Assembly (NCBI GenBank): GCA_021234155.1
Contig: JAJEKV010000012.1
Location: forward strand, 9,204,448-9,268,447
Direction of reading: 5' to 3'
Source: Isoetes taiwanensis
Taxonomy: Eukaryota > Streptophyta > Lycopodiopsida > Isoetales > Isoetaceae
Length of the DNA: 64,000 nt
Shown here in pieces: positions 36,616 to 45,834 of this stretch (position 1 is its first letter; each line of letters begins with the position of its first letter). Position numbers and translations under genes: made by a program. A model generated the notes under the pieces. That model was not told the origin of the DNA and did not search any database. It saw only the letters and a list, made by a program, of their open reading frames with translations.

Positions 36616-36818
36616 ATCTATTCTTTGATCTCATGCAGAGGAGGGGCTTCTTCTTGCATGAGCTACTCTTTCTTGACCATTCATATCCTTTCTAACATTT
36701 TCTATCTTTGCCCTTTTGTCCGGCATAGGACAATCTTCAACTTTTCTCCTCGGATCTAGTATTTGAAGTTCTCTGGTATCGGGATGTTGTTGTTTTCATA
36801 CGAGTCGCAGTGCAAGAA

Positions 36819-36998
36819 TGTCATCGATTCGCGTACGCGGATCGAGATTCTTGCACAAGACGAGCATGCATGCATTGCATGCGATGCATATCGCATGCAT
36901 TTTTAGGCCGTTCATCAGGTTGGGGGATCGCTATTTATTGCAGAGTTCTTCATCAAGTTTTCATCGGCACTTTCTCATCTCTCAGCAGTATCCATGGC
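36819..36998. repeat. CATGCA-rich direct repeat, copy 2
   Basis: 180 bp, a direct repeat of 36431-36615 with few differences, mostly within the CATGCA cluster. The 40 bp before it (GATGTTGTTGTTTTCATACG, 36783 onward) recur at 37469-37510, so the repeated unit extends beyond these two blocks. Confidence 0.88.
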
Positions 36999-37221
36999 TC
37001 CCACCCTTCCCCCTTAAAATTGTTATTTATATGTTCATATTTGTTATAATTGTCCCGTGGCACGCGTGACCAGCCCCTCGCTTTTCGAGGTTTTTTCTCT
37101 ATTGGTTTTTTTGTTGGTGATGTGCGTCCGGGGTGATGATCTTGGCGACTTCTGGTATTCTCTCTCGTGGGCGTGGGTTTTTTGTGGGAATGTTTAGCAG
37201 CCCTGCATTGTCCAAGCCCCT

Positions 37222-37302
37222 TGCCGAGATTTTATCGCTAGGGTTTTTCCTCGAAAACCCGAAAGGGCGGGGTTTTTTAATCCCGGCGATAAGCTCTCGG
37301 CA
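37222..37302. repeat. inverted repeat around a G/C-rich core
   Basis: A 17-bp arm at 37222-37238 pairs with 37286-37302 (TGCCGAGA..TTATCGC, two mismatches). Inside is a smaller GGGTTTT/AAAACCC hairpin. Just beyond, GGGTAGC/GCTACCC (about 37389-37414) forms another. It looks like the structured end of a small element; function unknown. Confidence 0.6.
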
Positions 37303-39535
37303 GGTACACTAGCCAACATCTGTAGCACACAATTTTATTTGGGATCCAGGTGTTATAACTGGATATTCCCTATGTTTTTCATTTTTCGGGTAGCCTGCGA
37401 TGTGCAGCTACCCACCCTATACCATTGTAGAAAAAACTGCTGAGATTATTGAAAAGCCTATCTATCAGGATGATGTTGTTTTCATGCGAGTCGCAGTGCA
37501 AGAATCTATTCTTTATATAAATATTCCTCCTCTATACTTAAATGGCCCACCTTTTTCTATTGTAGGCTTGATGCCGTAATAATATCTTCTCAACCGCTAG
37601 ATATTTTAGTGGCCCTTGGATAAGGTTCTTAAAACCAATGGTCCATCCAGCAAAAAAAAAAAAAAATTGATTAAAAAACTTTTTCCTTCAACCAAAATTT
37701 TGGAAAAGGCATTTGCCAACGTAATGAAGCATTTTTTTGTTTGGCCTAATTTTTATAAAGAATAGAATAGAATAGGAGCTCTTCTTTAACGGCGGTCGGG
37801 CAACGTCCACGAAGATCAAGAGGCCATGGGACCTATACAATGGCCTAGCACAACTATTACTACTAGGATTAAAAAACCCCTGCCTCGAAAGGTTTTCAAG
37901 GGAAACCCCTTTGCAATAATGATGATACTAGACAACAAGAAGAAAATATAAGTAGGCCTGTGAATATGACTCACATCCTGCTCACAAAAAGGAGTGAGAA
38001 AAAAATTTGTAACAAATGCTATAATATATCGATAGATGTAAGGTCTAGCAAATAAATAATTACATTATTTTGGTCAGAAAAAACGCCATTGCGACATTTT
38101 CAATGCAAAACATATGGGAAACAAGAAAAACTGACATAGGCATTCTTATTAGTATGCAATTTATATGTTTTAAAGCAATTATATCAGCTAATGTTATACC
38201 TATATGATATACACGAAAGCTAAGATTCCTAAAGAAATGCCTTTCATATATGATATCCGTAATAAACAAGCTCATAATGGCAATCTGGTCAAGCAAACTT
38301 CCTACTTTCATGTCCTGCTAGCTCTTTCACAAGATTGCAATGGCAATCTAGTGACGCGGATTTCCTGCTTTCACGGCCTACTTTTTGCTTCCCAAGATCG
38401 TAGTGGACCTGCTTGCCCAGATCGCCACTGCGATCTTGAGAAGCAAAAAATAGGGCAGGATCAGCCAAGGTTTAGGGGTTGTTCAAAAATAAATTAAAGT
38501 AAAGACAAACCAAGATTTAGCCAAAGAAACACTCATCAAGTAAGAATACTGAACTCACTGAATCCTTGTTAAAGCCTTGAATGCAAATTGTTCATCATCA
38601 AATCAGTCTATAATAACTTAATAAGAGCTCCAAATCTACCTAGGAAGCCTTGAATTAGTCAAAAAAGCCTTCAATAGACCTAAATTAGCTTGGAACCTTG
38701 TTAAAGCCTTGAATCTAACTTGTTCATCATGAAATCATCTTGTAATAACCTAATAATAGCTCTGAATTAGCCTAGAAAGCTTCAATAAACCCCAATCAGC
38801 TTGAAACCTGTTAAAACCTTGAATCTGACTTGTTCATCATGAACTCAACTGGTAATAACCTAATAACAGCTCCAAGCCTAGGAAGCCTTGAATCAACCTA
38901 AAAAACATTCAACATACTCCAAATCAGCTTCAGACAATGTAGGAGTCTGTTGCTAAGAATCTGAGAAGGAATCTTGGCTGAAAAACCTTGTGACACGTGA
39001 ATTGCCTCTATAACCTCATGAAATGCTTGGGTAAATTTATCCCACCCAAGGCACGATGTTACCATAAAGTAAAGTTTAAGCATGTGGTTACCATTTGAAT
39101 TAAAGGTGAAGGTACATATTTGTCCAATTAATGAAATGGTGCATAGGCCTATATGTTAGAGGGGAATGGAATTTTATTGGCAGGTAAGGGAATGATCCGA
39201 GAAACACTATTGTTGATCATAAAATTTGATGAACACATTTAACCTTTGAGTAATCCAAAAAATCCTACATAACGATGAACCTTATATTGAGCCAAGCCTA
39301 ACAAACATATACAAAGCAGTAAACATTCTTTATCGATTAATTTCATAATTGCATGAAAGAAGTTGAAGCATAAGTAAAACATCCTTACTAAATTAATACT
39401 TACGCTTGATACGCGTTAAGGTGACTTAAAGACGTAACTACTTAGAAGAACAATTATATATATCAGATAAATACATTGACGAGCACGTTTAACCACCCAA
39501 CCGGGTCCACAAGGTTATGGCAATGCAACTGGCTC
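37303..39535. other. intergenic with decayed tandem array
   Basis: No gene recognised. See the tandem array at 38564-38935. Confidence 0.4.
38564..38935. repeat. decayed tandem repeat, about 120-130 bp x 3
   Basis: The block CCTTGTTAAAGCCTTGAAT ... TTGTTCATCAT ... TAATAACCTAATAA ... GAAGCCTTGAA starts at 38564, 38696 and 38817, with unequal spacing and about 20 percent divergence. Confidence 0.75.
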
Positions 39536-39634
39536 AGCAAACAGTATCTGGCTACTCCGCGTAGACCATGAGCAAACAATATCTGGCTACTCCGCGTAGA
39601 CCATTGGGCAAAGACAATATCTGGCTTATTGGCC
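39536..39634. repeat. 35-bp tandem repeat
   Basis: Two full copies (39536-39570, 39571-39605) of AGCAAACAGTATCTGGCTAC..GCGTAGACCAT, plus a partial third. Confidence 0.85.
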
Positions 39635-39816
39635 CTCCAGGCTAGTCTAGCTACTCCACGTAGCCACACATCACAAAAGCAATTGCAGATCTTTGAAGTC
39701 GCTATGGCAGTAATTTGTGACCCCCTGTCACCTTTTCGGCCATTACTCCCTCATACGGATGAACTAGGATATGTGCCGCCCCAATTCGGAAACTAGACTC
39801 CGAGCCGGTTCCAACG

Positions 39817-39960
39817 TATGGCAGATAGATCTGGCCATCTGAAACTTGGTTTCTTCAAAAAAAAAAGTTCTGGCAGCAGGGATTATATGCTTTCCTTGAG
39901 GTACGTGTATATTGATTCTTGTAGAATTTGTTCTGATGATTAAAGAGTCGAGCAGTTGCC
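39817..39960 (+). repeat. inverted copy of AGP gene 3' end (left arm of 144-bp inverted repeat)
   Basis: The plus strand from TATGGCAGATAG to GAGCAGTTGCC equals the minus strand of 41432-41289 at all but about two positions. It therefore carries the last three codons, stop and early 3' UTR of the arabinogalactan-type gene, in opposite orientation, 1.3 kb away. Confidence 0.93.
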
Positions 39961-40051
39961 TTATTACTCTGGACGTTTTTGTGTCGAATAATATTGTGCC
40001 GAGCCTCGGCCTTACGTGCCAAATATCTGGCCGAGGACGTACAACCAAGGT

Positions 40052-40147
40052 CACGCATTTTTTGTTATCGGCGGAGGTAAAGATCAATAACTCGATAACC
40101 ACGCATTTTTTGTTATCGGCGGAGGTAAAGATCAATAACTCGACAAC
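40052..40147. repeat. 48-bp tandem duplication
   Basis: Two copies (40052-40099, 40100-40147) of CACGCATTTTTTGTTATCGG...CTCGATAAC with a single mismatch. It lies between the arms of the 144-bp inverted repeat. Confidence 0.93.
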
Positions 40148-41288
40148 CACCTTATCGGTCTTATATGGGTGGAATAGTACTAATAACTAGTTATTAGCCT
40201 ACATCAATAATGATAACGAAAAAACAAGGACTCTCCTTTTATACTAGAGAGTCCGATAAGGAAGGTTTTCATGATTGAAAATTGAAAATTTCAGGTTTAG
40301 GGAAAATTTCCGTTAAGACTTTGTATTTTTCTATGAGGACTGACAAGTTTGCAATTGAAACTTGGAAATTTGACTACCTAGGTTAACAGGAGGAGGGTTT
40401 AAAAGTTTCCCCAATGATGCGGATATGTTAATTGACAAAAATATTCTATTTTTTGCACGTGATTCTTAAGTGGTCCACTATTGGTGCATCTCCCCTAGAA
40501 TGTTGGAAAATGGTGAGGTGCAACAATTATAAACATGCATGTAGCCAAGTAATTATGTACATCCAAAAGCCACTTGGATGCAAAGATGGTACATAGGTAG
40601 GGTTTGGGTTGGACTATGGCAGCTTTAATGTTCAGGAAAGCAAAAACAATAGATCTAATCCAAGATGTGAAGAAAATGCTCTGGACAGTTCTTGTTTTCA
40701 GCACTAGGCTTTTGCCAAGTAAATGGCATGGATTGTCCAATGGAAAAAATAGGGACTAGACAAAAAGTAAAATTTGTGGGCAGGATTCGTTCAATGCCAG
40801 ATTTGTCATCAGACTTGGTCACATCCATATAACTTTCCTTGCAGATCTTGTTTTCGTAATCTAGTCCACATATTCCTCTGAAATGGTCTACCTGGCTTTA
40901 GTAAGACAAATTCTACAAAACAAAACCTGTTTCTATCACAATTTATATGTTTTAACATATTTGTTAGTTGAAACTGGAACATAGTTTCTTGTGCAAAAGA
41001 ATGGTGTCATAGATGAATCATCAACACCTCTTCCATGTCAGTTCATCTTATGCAGCAGCATAGACATCTTGATTTCGTCCTCGTGAAATATAATCGGTTA
41101 ATAAACCAAAAATAGAGAAACCTCGGGAAATAACTTGGAGAAAACATGTAGTTTCTCAACTGTTTCATCCTCAGAACAACATTCTATAAGAACCAATGGA
41201 CACCCATTGTCACTTTATGATCTGATTCTCAAGAAACTAAGAAAAGACCGGGAAAAGACAAATCTCAACAAATATCTCTGACAAAACA
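40148..41288. other. sequence between the 144-bp inverted arms
   Basis: No gene or transposase frame recognised. The longest frames are short (80 codons or less). Confidence 0.45.
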
Positions 41289-41432
41289 GGCAACTGCTCG
41301 ACTCTTTAATCATCAGAACAAATTCTACAAGAATCAATGTACACCTACCTCAAGGAAAGCATATAATCCCTGCTGCCAGAACTTTTTTTTTTGAAGAAAC
41401 CAAGTTTCAGATGGCCAGATCTATCTGCCATA
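41289..41432 (-). repeat. right arm of 144-bp inverted repeat
   Basis: Reverse complement of 39817-39960. It covers the final three codons and stop of the AGP-type gene (41421-41432) and the following 132 bp of 3' flank. Confidence 0.93.
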
Positions 41433-41973
41433 GGCATAACCTGCTCGATTCATGTTATCCTTTCTTTTCTTGTAAATACAGGCTGCAAGCCCTACTGCAG
41501 CGACACCCAGAATGACACCGAAAGCAATACCAGCCTTTTTGCCTGTGCTTATGCCATGCTTTTCAGGGGGAAAAGATTTTGATGGAGAATCTGGGGGGCT
41601 TGCAGGAGGGGTGCTTGTAATTGGGGATTTAGGAGCAGGGGCAGGGGGTGATGGTGGGCTTGAATCTGGAGATGGGCCTGGAGTTGGGTTTGAATCTGGA
41701 GATGGGGCTGAATCTGGAGATGGGCCTGCAAATGGGGATGGGGTTGGAGATGGATTTGAACCTGGAGATGGGCTTGGAGATAAAGATGTGTTTGCACTTG
41801 GAGATGGAGCTTCTGAGTCTGGGGATGGAGCTGATGCTGGTGTAGCAGAGCCTGGAGCCGGGCGCTGGAGATGGACCTTCTGCTTCTGCTTTCATTACAA
41901 AAGCAACCCCGCATACTAGCAATATAACTGCAAACAGAGCTGTATTTTTTCTCAGGCCTTTTGTCGGCCCCAT
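41421..41973 (-). CDS. arabinogalactan/Hyp-rich glycoprotein with C-terminal membrane span (one frameshift)
   Basis: The frame from ATG 41973 encodes a signal peptide (hydrophobic TALFAVILLVCGVAFVM, cut after AEA at about residue 33). It then enters a Pro/Ser/Ala-rich domain of PSPDS, PSPSPG and APSP units, typical of arabinogalactan O-glycosylation. Continuity needs one base removed within the GCGCCCGGC run at about 41858-41863. The corrected frame gives roughly 183 aa, ending in KKAGIAFGVILGVAAVGLAA (membrane span) and a basic cytosolic tail KKRKDNMNRAGYAYGR. This matches a plant family of small membrane-anchored Hyp-rich proteins of the cell surface. The frameshift could be real (pseudogene) or a consensus error. 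The end of the gene lies inside a 144-bp inverted repeat. Confidence 0.8.
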
Positions 41974-43050
41974 TTCTGTCTCAAATGCTTCTTCACCTTG
42001 AGTTTAAACTGGATTTGGCTGCCGTGTTATTGCCGGAGTACACAACCCCGCAAGATTTAACAAACTTCAATCCGCAAAAGAAACCGTGATTAAACCCTTG
42101 CGGAATTCGACTGCCTAAAATCCAAAGCATTGCAGCAATCGTTGGATAACTCTAACTCTAACGGAAGAAGTAAACGCCTGGGGTATGATTGTAGAAGATA
42201 TTACAGACGCCCCTGCCCCTGCTGCTGCCGCCCTGGCCCATGCCACTGGCATCGCCGGAGGGGATTGCATAGCCATAGCTCCACTATCTTCCAGAGAAGT
42301 CCCAAACAATCTCTACCGTCAGACACAAACGAATCTTAGCCGTCTAAGTGTCACTGAGTCTCATAAAACCCTAAAAAAGCACAAACAATCGTAACCGCGT
42401 ATACAGAATTTTCTATGGCATATTATACTTAAAATAAATCAAGGCCTTCTATCCCGTCACTCCACCCTCCAACAAGAGGGTTGCCCCCTAGGGCAACCCA
42501 TAAAAATGCTTCCAATCACTCCATTCACTTTAATGCAAGATAATCACTCGATCCACTTTGATGCATCCACAAGAGGACAGAAGTTCCATCCTCATAAGAC
42601 AAGATGCTCTGCCATTCTAATAAGAAGCCATTTGTGGAGAACATGTGGATTGAAATTTCAGACATTTCAGCTTGTAACAACCAATTTGGCCAGTTCATCT
42701 TTCCATAAAACTAGATTGCATTGCTTTCTGCTTCGTTATTTATCATGTTTATACGAAGACGTCAGAATGAGAACCAGATTCGCATATATTAAATCTGAGA
42801 GATTGGAAATTGATGGGCCAGATGTTTTTGAATGCAACATATATTCCTTTGTATTACATAGGTTCTTGTCGTTTGTGACTGTATCTTCCAATGATGGGTA
42901 TTCACACATAAAAGATGAGTGTATCTCCTCTAGGCGCGGAGAAATCGATTTGGAAACATATCCTCCTTATCATCTCCTCGTTTTTTCAACCTGCATTAAG
43001 AATGCATATGACCGATCATTCCATAACATGGCTTGTCATCCATGAAATAT
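41974..43050. other. AGP upstream region and BSH 3' flank
   Basis: No further gene. A 9-bp perfect stem (GGGTTGCCC/GGGCAACCC, loop CCTA) is at 42478-42499. The 179-codon plus frame at 42506-43045 overlaps the BSH 3' flank, has no family feature and is treated as chance. Confidence 0.45.
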
Positions 43051-45834
43051 TTACCGTGCATTCCGTTCGTCTCTTGCATCCAGTGCCTCCACTTCCTTAT
43101 TTGTTAAAATCTCGACAGCAGGTTCAAACAAGTCCCACTCATTCTTTCTCCTGAAAATACAGATGTCAAATTACATGAGCTCTTTGATAATTCATCCTTT
43201 TCATCACAGATTGCAGCCATGAAGAATAAGGGACCTACATTCCATCACATGTTTATAAATAAGAAAAGTTCGAAGCAACAGCGCAACACAGAATTGTGGA
43301 GTTAGGTACCTCAAAATGCTAATTTTACTGTTTGGCCTTCTCATAAGGTTTAATGCAGTTGTTCCTGGTGTGCTGCACAGTCATAAAACATTTCGTTAGC
43401 TTTGAGAAGCAAATAAACTGAAATGCAGATGGTTATAGGCTTTTTGCTAAAAGCCCATTAAAGTTCAAACATACATATGCTCATCATTGACCGAAAGTAT
43501 ACTAAGTAAGCAGAACCACCTTGTTTGGCTGAAATCTATTCCCCTCTCGCGTCGTGACTTCTTACTGATGCGAGTCTCCCGACCAGATGTGATATTCTGC
43601 TTAGCTATCTAAGAAAAGTCACCACTTTAGAACACAGCCATGAAATGTCAAGCGTCATGAGTTTATGATCCATGAGATGAGACAACAATTTTACAACTAG
43701 AAAAACATGGGGAATTTCAAGTCCATTGATCCAATTATGTTACAACTTAAATTTTATCGCTGCCGTAACATAGCTTGGATTCTGAGAATCAACTTTTGAC
43801 AGGCTGAGGCTGCATGGTTCTATGTCCTTTGTTGGGTAACCTTCTTATTCTATGACAGCTATCACATTGTCACATTTGAGTAGTTTATTCACATCTAATT
43901 ACTTATTTGAAAGATTTTTTCATTACATTCATCCTACACCCCTGCTGAGTTTGAAAGTTGGGATTTCAACTTGTAGACATTGTGATACAATACATGCCTT
44001 GAACAAAGGTAGGTAGTTCCAGATGAAAAGAATTCAGACCAGCCAGATGTGCCAAACAGAGGTGTTCCAATTTTGTAGACAAAGGATCCAGATATATATG
44101 GTTCAGTCCGCATACATGTTAGAGCAAAAAATGTACTAAGACATAGATCTATGTCATTAGCTGCCAAAGCAGAAGATACGACATTTATTAATCAAGGTTG
44201 AAAACCCGTTATGCACGAAAGAGGATAAATCACTATAATATAAGTATACTGAAAAAAAAACAGAAGCTATTATATCTTACAGAAGCTAACCTCATATAGC
44301 TGTTCACGTATGGAAACTGCAATTGCAGGCTGCATAACAATATAGAATAAAGCCAACATGATGTTAAGTAAGATGTGACATAACATGCAACCAGCAAGGA
44401 GATTTACGTACAGTAAACTCCACAGAAATTTCCATGTAAAAGTACACAATGTGACTTACCCCAACCTCTGGGTCTGTAATCTCAAGGTCCCTACATAATC
44501 CTCTTGCAAAGCCTTCTGGATCACTGTCACAGTTTGTTACATCCTGCTCCCCATATGGATGAATTAGTAGAACGGTTACATCTAAAACATGAATATAGTC
44601 AGTCTTTACCCAAAGAAATTGATCATGTATGACAACGTTGTTAACCCTTAAATCCAACTGCAAAACAGAAGTAACTCATAAGTTGCCAATGCATAAATGG
44701 AGAAGCTCAAGACCCAGAAAAAAATCCTTGCACTCATGTGCATCTGCTCACATGAAGCATGGTATAAAGTCCCTCCGTTATAATTTTAAAATTCTTCCTA
44801 GCTTTAGTGAAATGATTATCTGGGTAAAATAATTTTGAACCACCTTTCATGGTTAAAAACCACATAAGATTTGAACAACCTTTCATGGTTGAAAACTGAG
44901 AATGACGATGCTCAAAAAGTTCCAAAATCAAAATTATCATCGTAAGCCCCAGATTTACTCCATATACAGTTGTCTCTTAAAGGCTCAGCTTCAATGAAGT
45001 GTAACAACCCTAAAGAGAAGTAATGGACTCACTAAGGTTTTTTCTTTCTGAAAGATTTCTGCGACAATGAGACGTTACAAATAATAATTCAGATACTTGC
45101 ATTACCTTAAGAATCTGCACCTTCTCCTCCGTACTCATTTCCAACTCTTCATATGATCTATACTCTGCTATTTGTGACTACAAGCAGAGAAGCACATATT
45201 ATCCATGCAATCAAATAAAATATTAGCTTGGTAAATGATTTAAAGACCTTAAGCAATCATGTTATTTTCATAAGACCAAAAATAATTGCAAACATGATTT
45301 TGGTGGCAATAGCTGCAAATTGTAAAAGCCTTAAATATTCAGCTATATAAAGTACTTAAACGTTAATATTATAAACTTACCTGAATAGCATGAACAATCT
45401 GTTGTATGAACGCAGGGGGAAGGCTTAAATCTTTGACCATTAGCCTTGCAAATGGAGGAATTTCCGAATCTCGACCTAAGAAAGAATAACCATAGAAGTC
45501 AATGAAAGCACAATTTTTTTATCCATTGCATGCTGCATCAAACAAAACATCCATCCCTTCCACCAGATGACATACCTAATAGAGATACATGGGTTATACA
45601 AATTCAAAAATAATATGGAGAAAGCAAGAAAGAATATTGAGATACCTGCAAGGTTCCAAGTGAATGCATCCTTGAGACGTTGTCCTTCTATTTCGATGTC
45701 GAGACGTATGGGAAGCAGATTTTCTACCGATGGCCTGTTGGGCAGAAGCTGAGAGGTTTAGTTTGGAATTGAGGCAAATGAACAAAAGAGATTAAGGGAA
45801 CTAACATCCTAAATTTCACGGTGCCTGGCTTCAT
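43051..45834 (-). CDS. BSH: SNF5-type SWI/SNF chromatin-remodelling subunit (BSH)
   Basis: Ten coding exons: 45834-45806, 45734-45646, 45475-45381, 45177-45106, 44657-44610, 44543-44460, 44329-44291, 43608-43520, 43372-43310, 43150-43051. Every junction is GT-AG and in phase, totalling 708 nt, or 235 aa (Arabidopsis BSH 240). SNF5 is a core subunit of SWI/SNF ATP-dependent nucleosome remodellers in the nucleus. The tandem SNF5 repeats are visible: repeat 1 from NLLPIRLDIEIEGQRLKD (residues 14-31) to about 75, repeat 2 from LKLDLRVNNVVIHDQFLWD (94-112) through DPEVGPAIAVSIREQLYE (about 135-152). The C-terminus ends ALDARDERNAR. Exon 1 is only 29 nt (MKPGTVKFR plus two bases), chosen because its phase and KFRMP context fit the family. 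No damage seen. Confidence 0.94.

Noticed and set aside
39817-41432. DNA transposon with confirmed terminal inverted repeats
   Set aside because: The 144-bp arms fit the idea, but no transposase frame and no flanking target duplication were found, so it is reported only as an inverted duplication.
41549-41914. Gln/His/Leu-rich 121-codon minus ORF
   Set aside because: It is an out-of-frame reading of the Pro/Ser repeat of the AGP gene; repetitive DNA keeps all frames open.
42506-43045. 179-codon plus-strand ORF
   Set aside because: It lies over the 3' flank of the minus-strand BSH gene, has no family signature or plausible initiation context, and is best explained as a chance frame.
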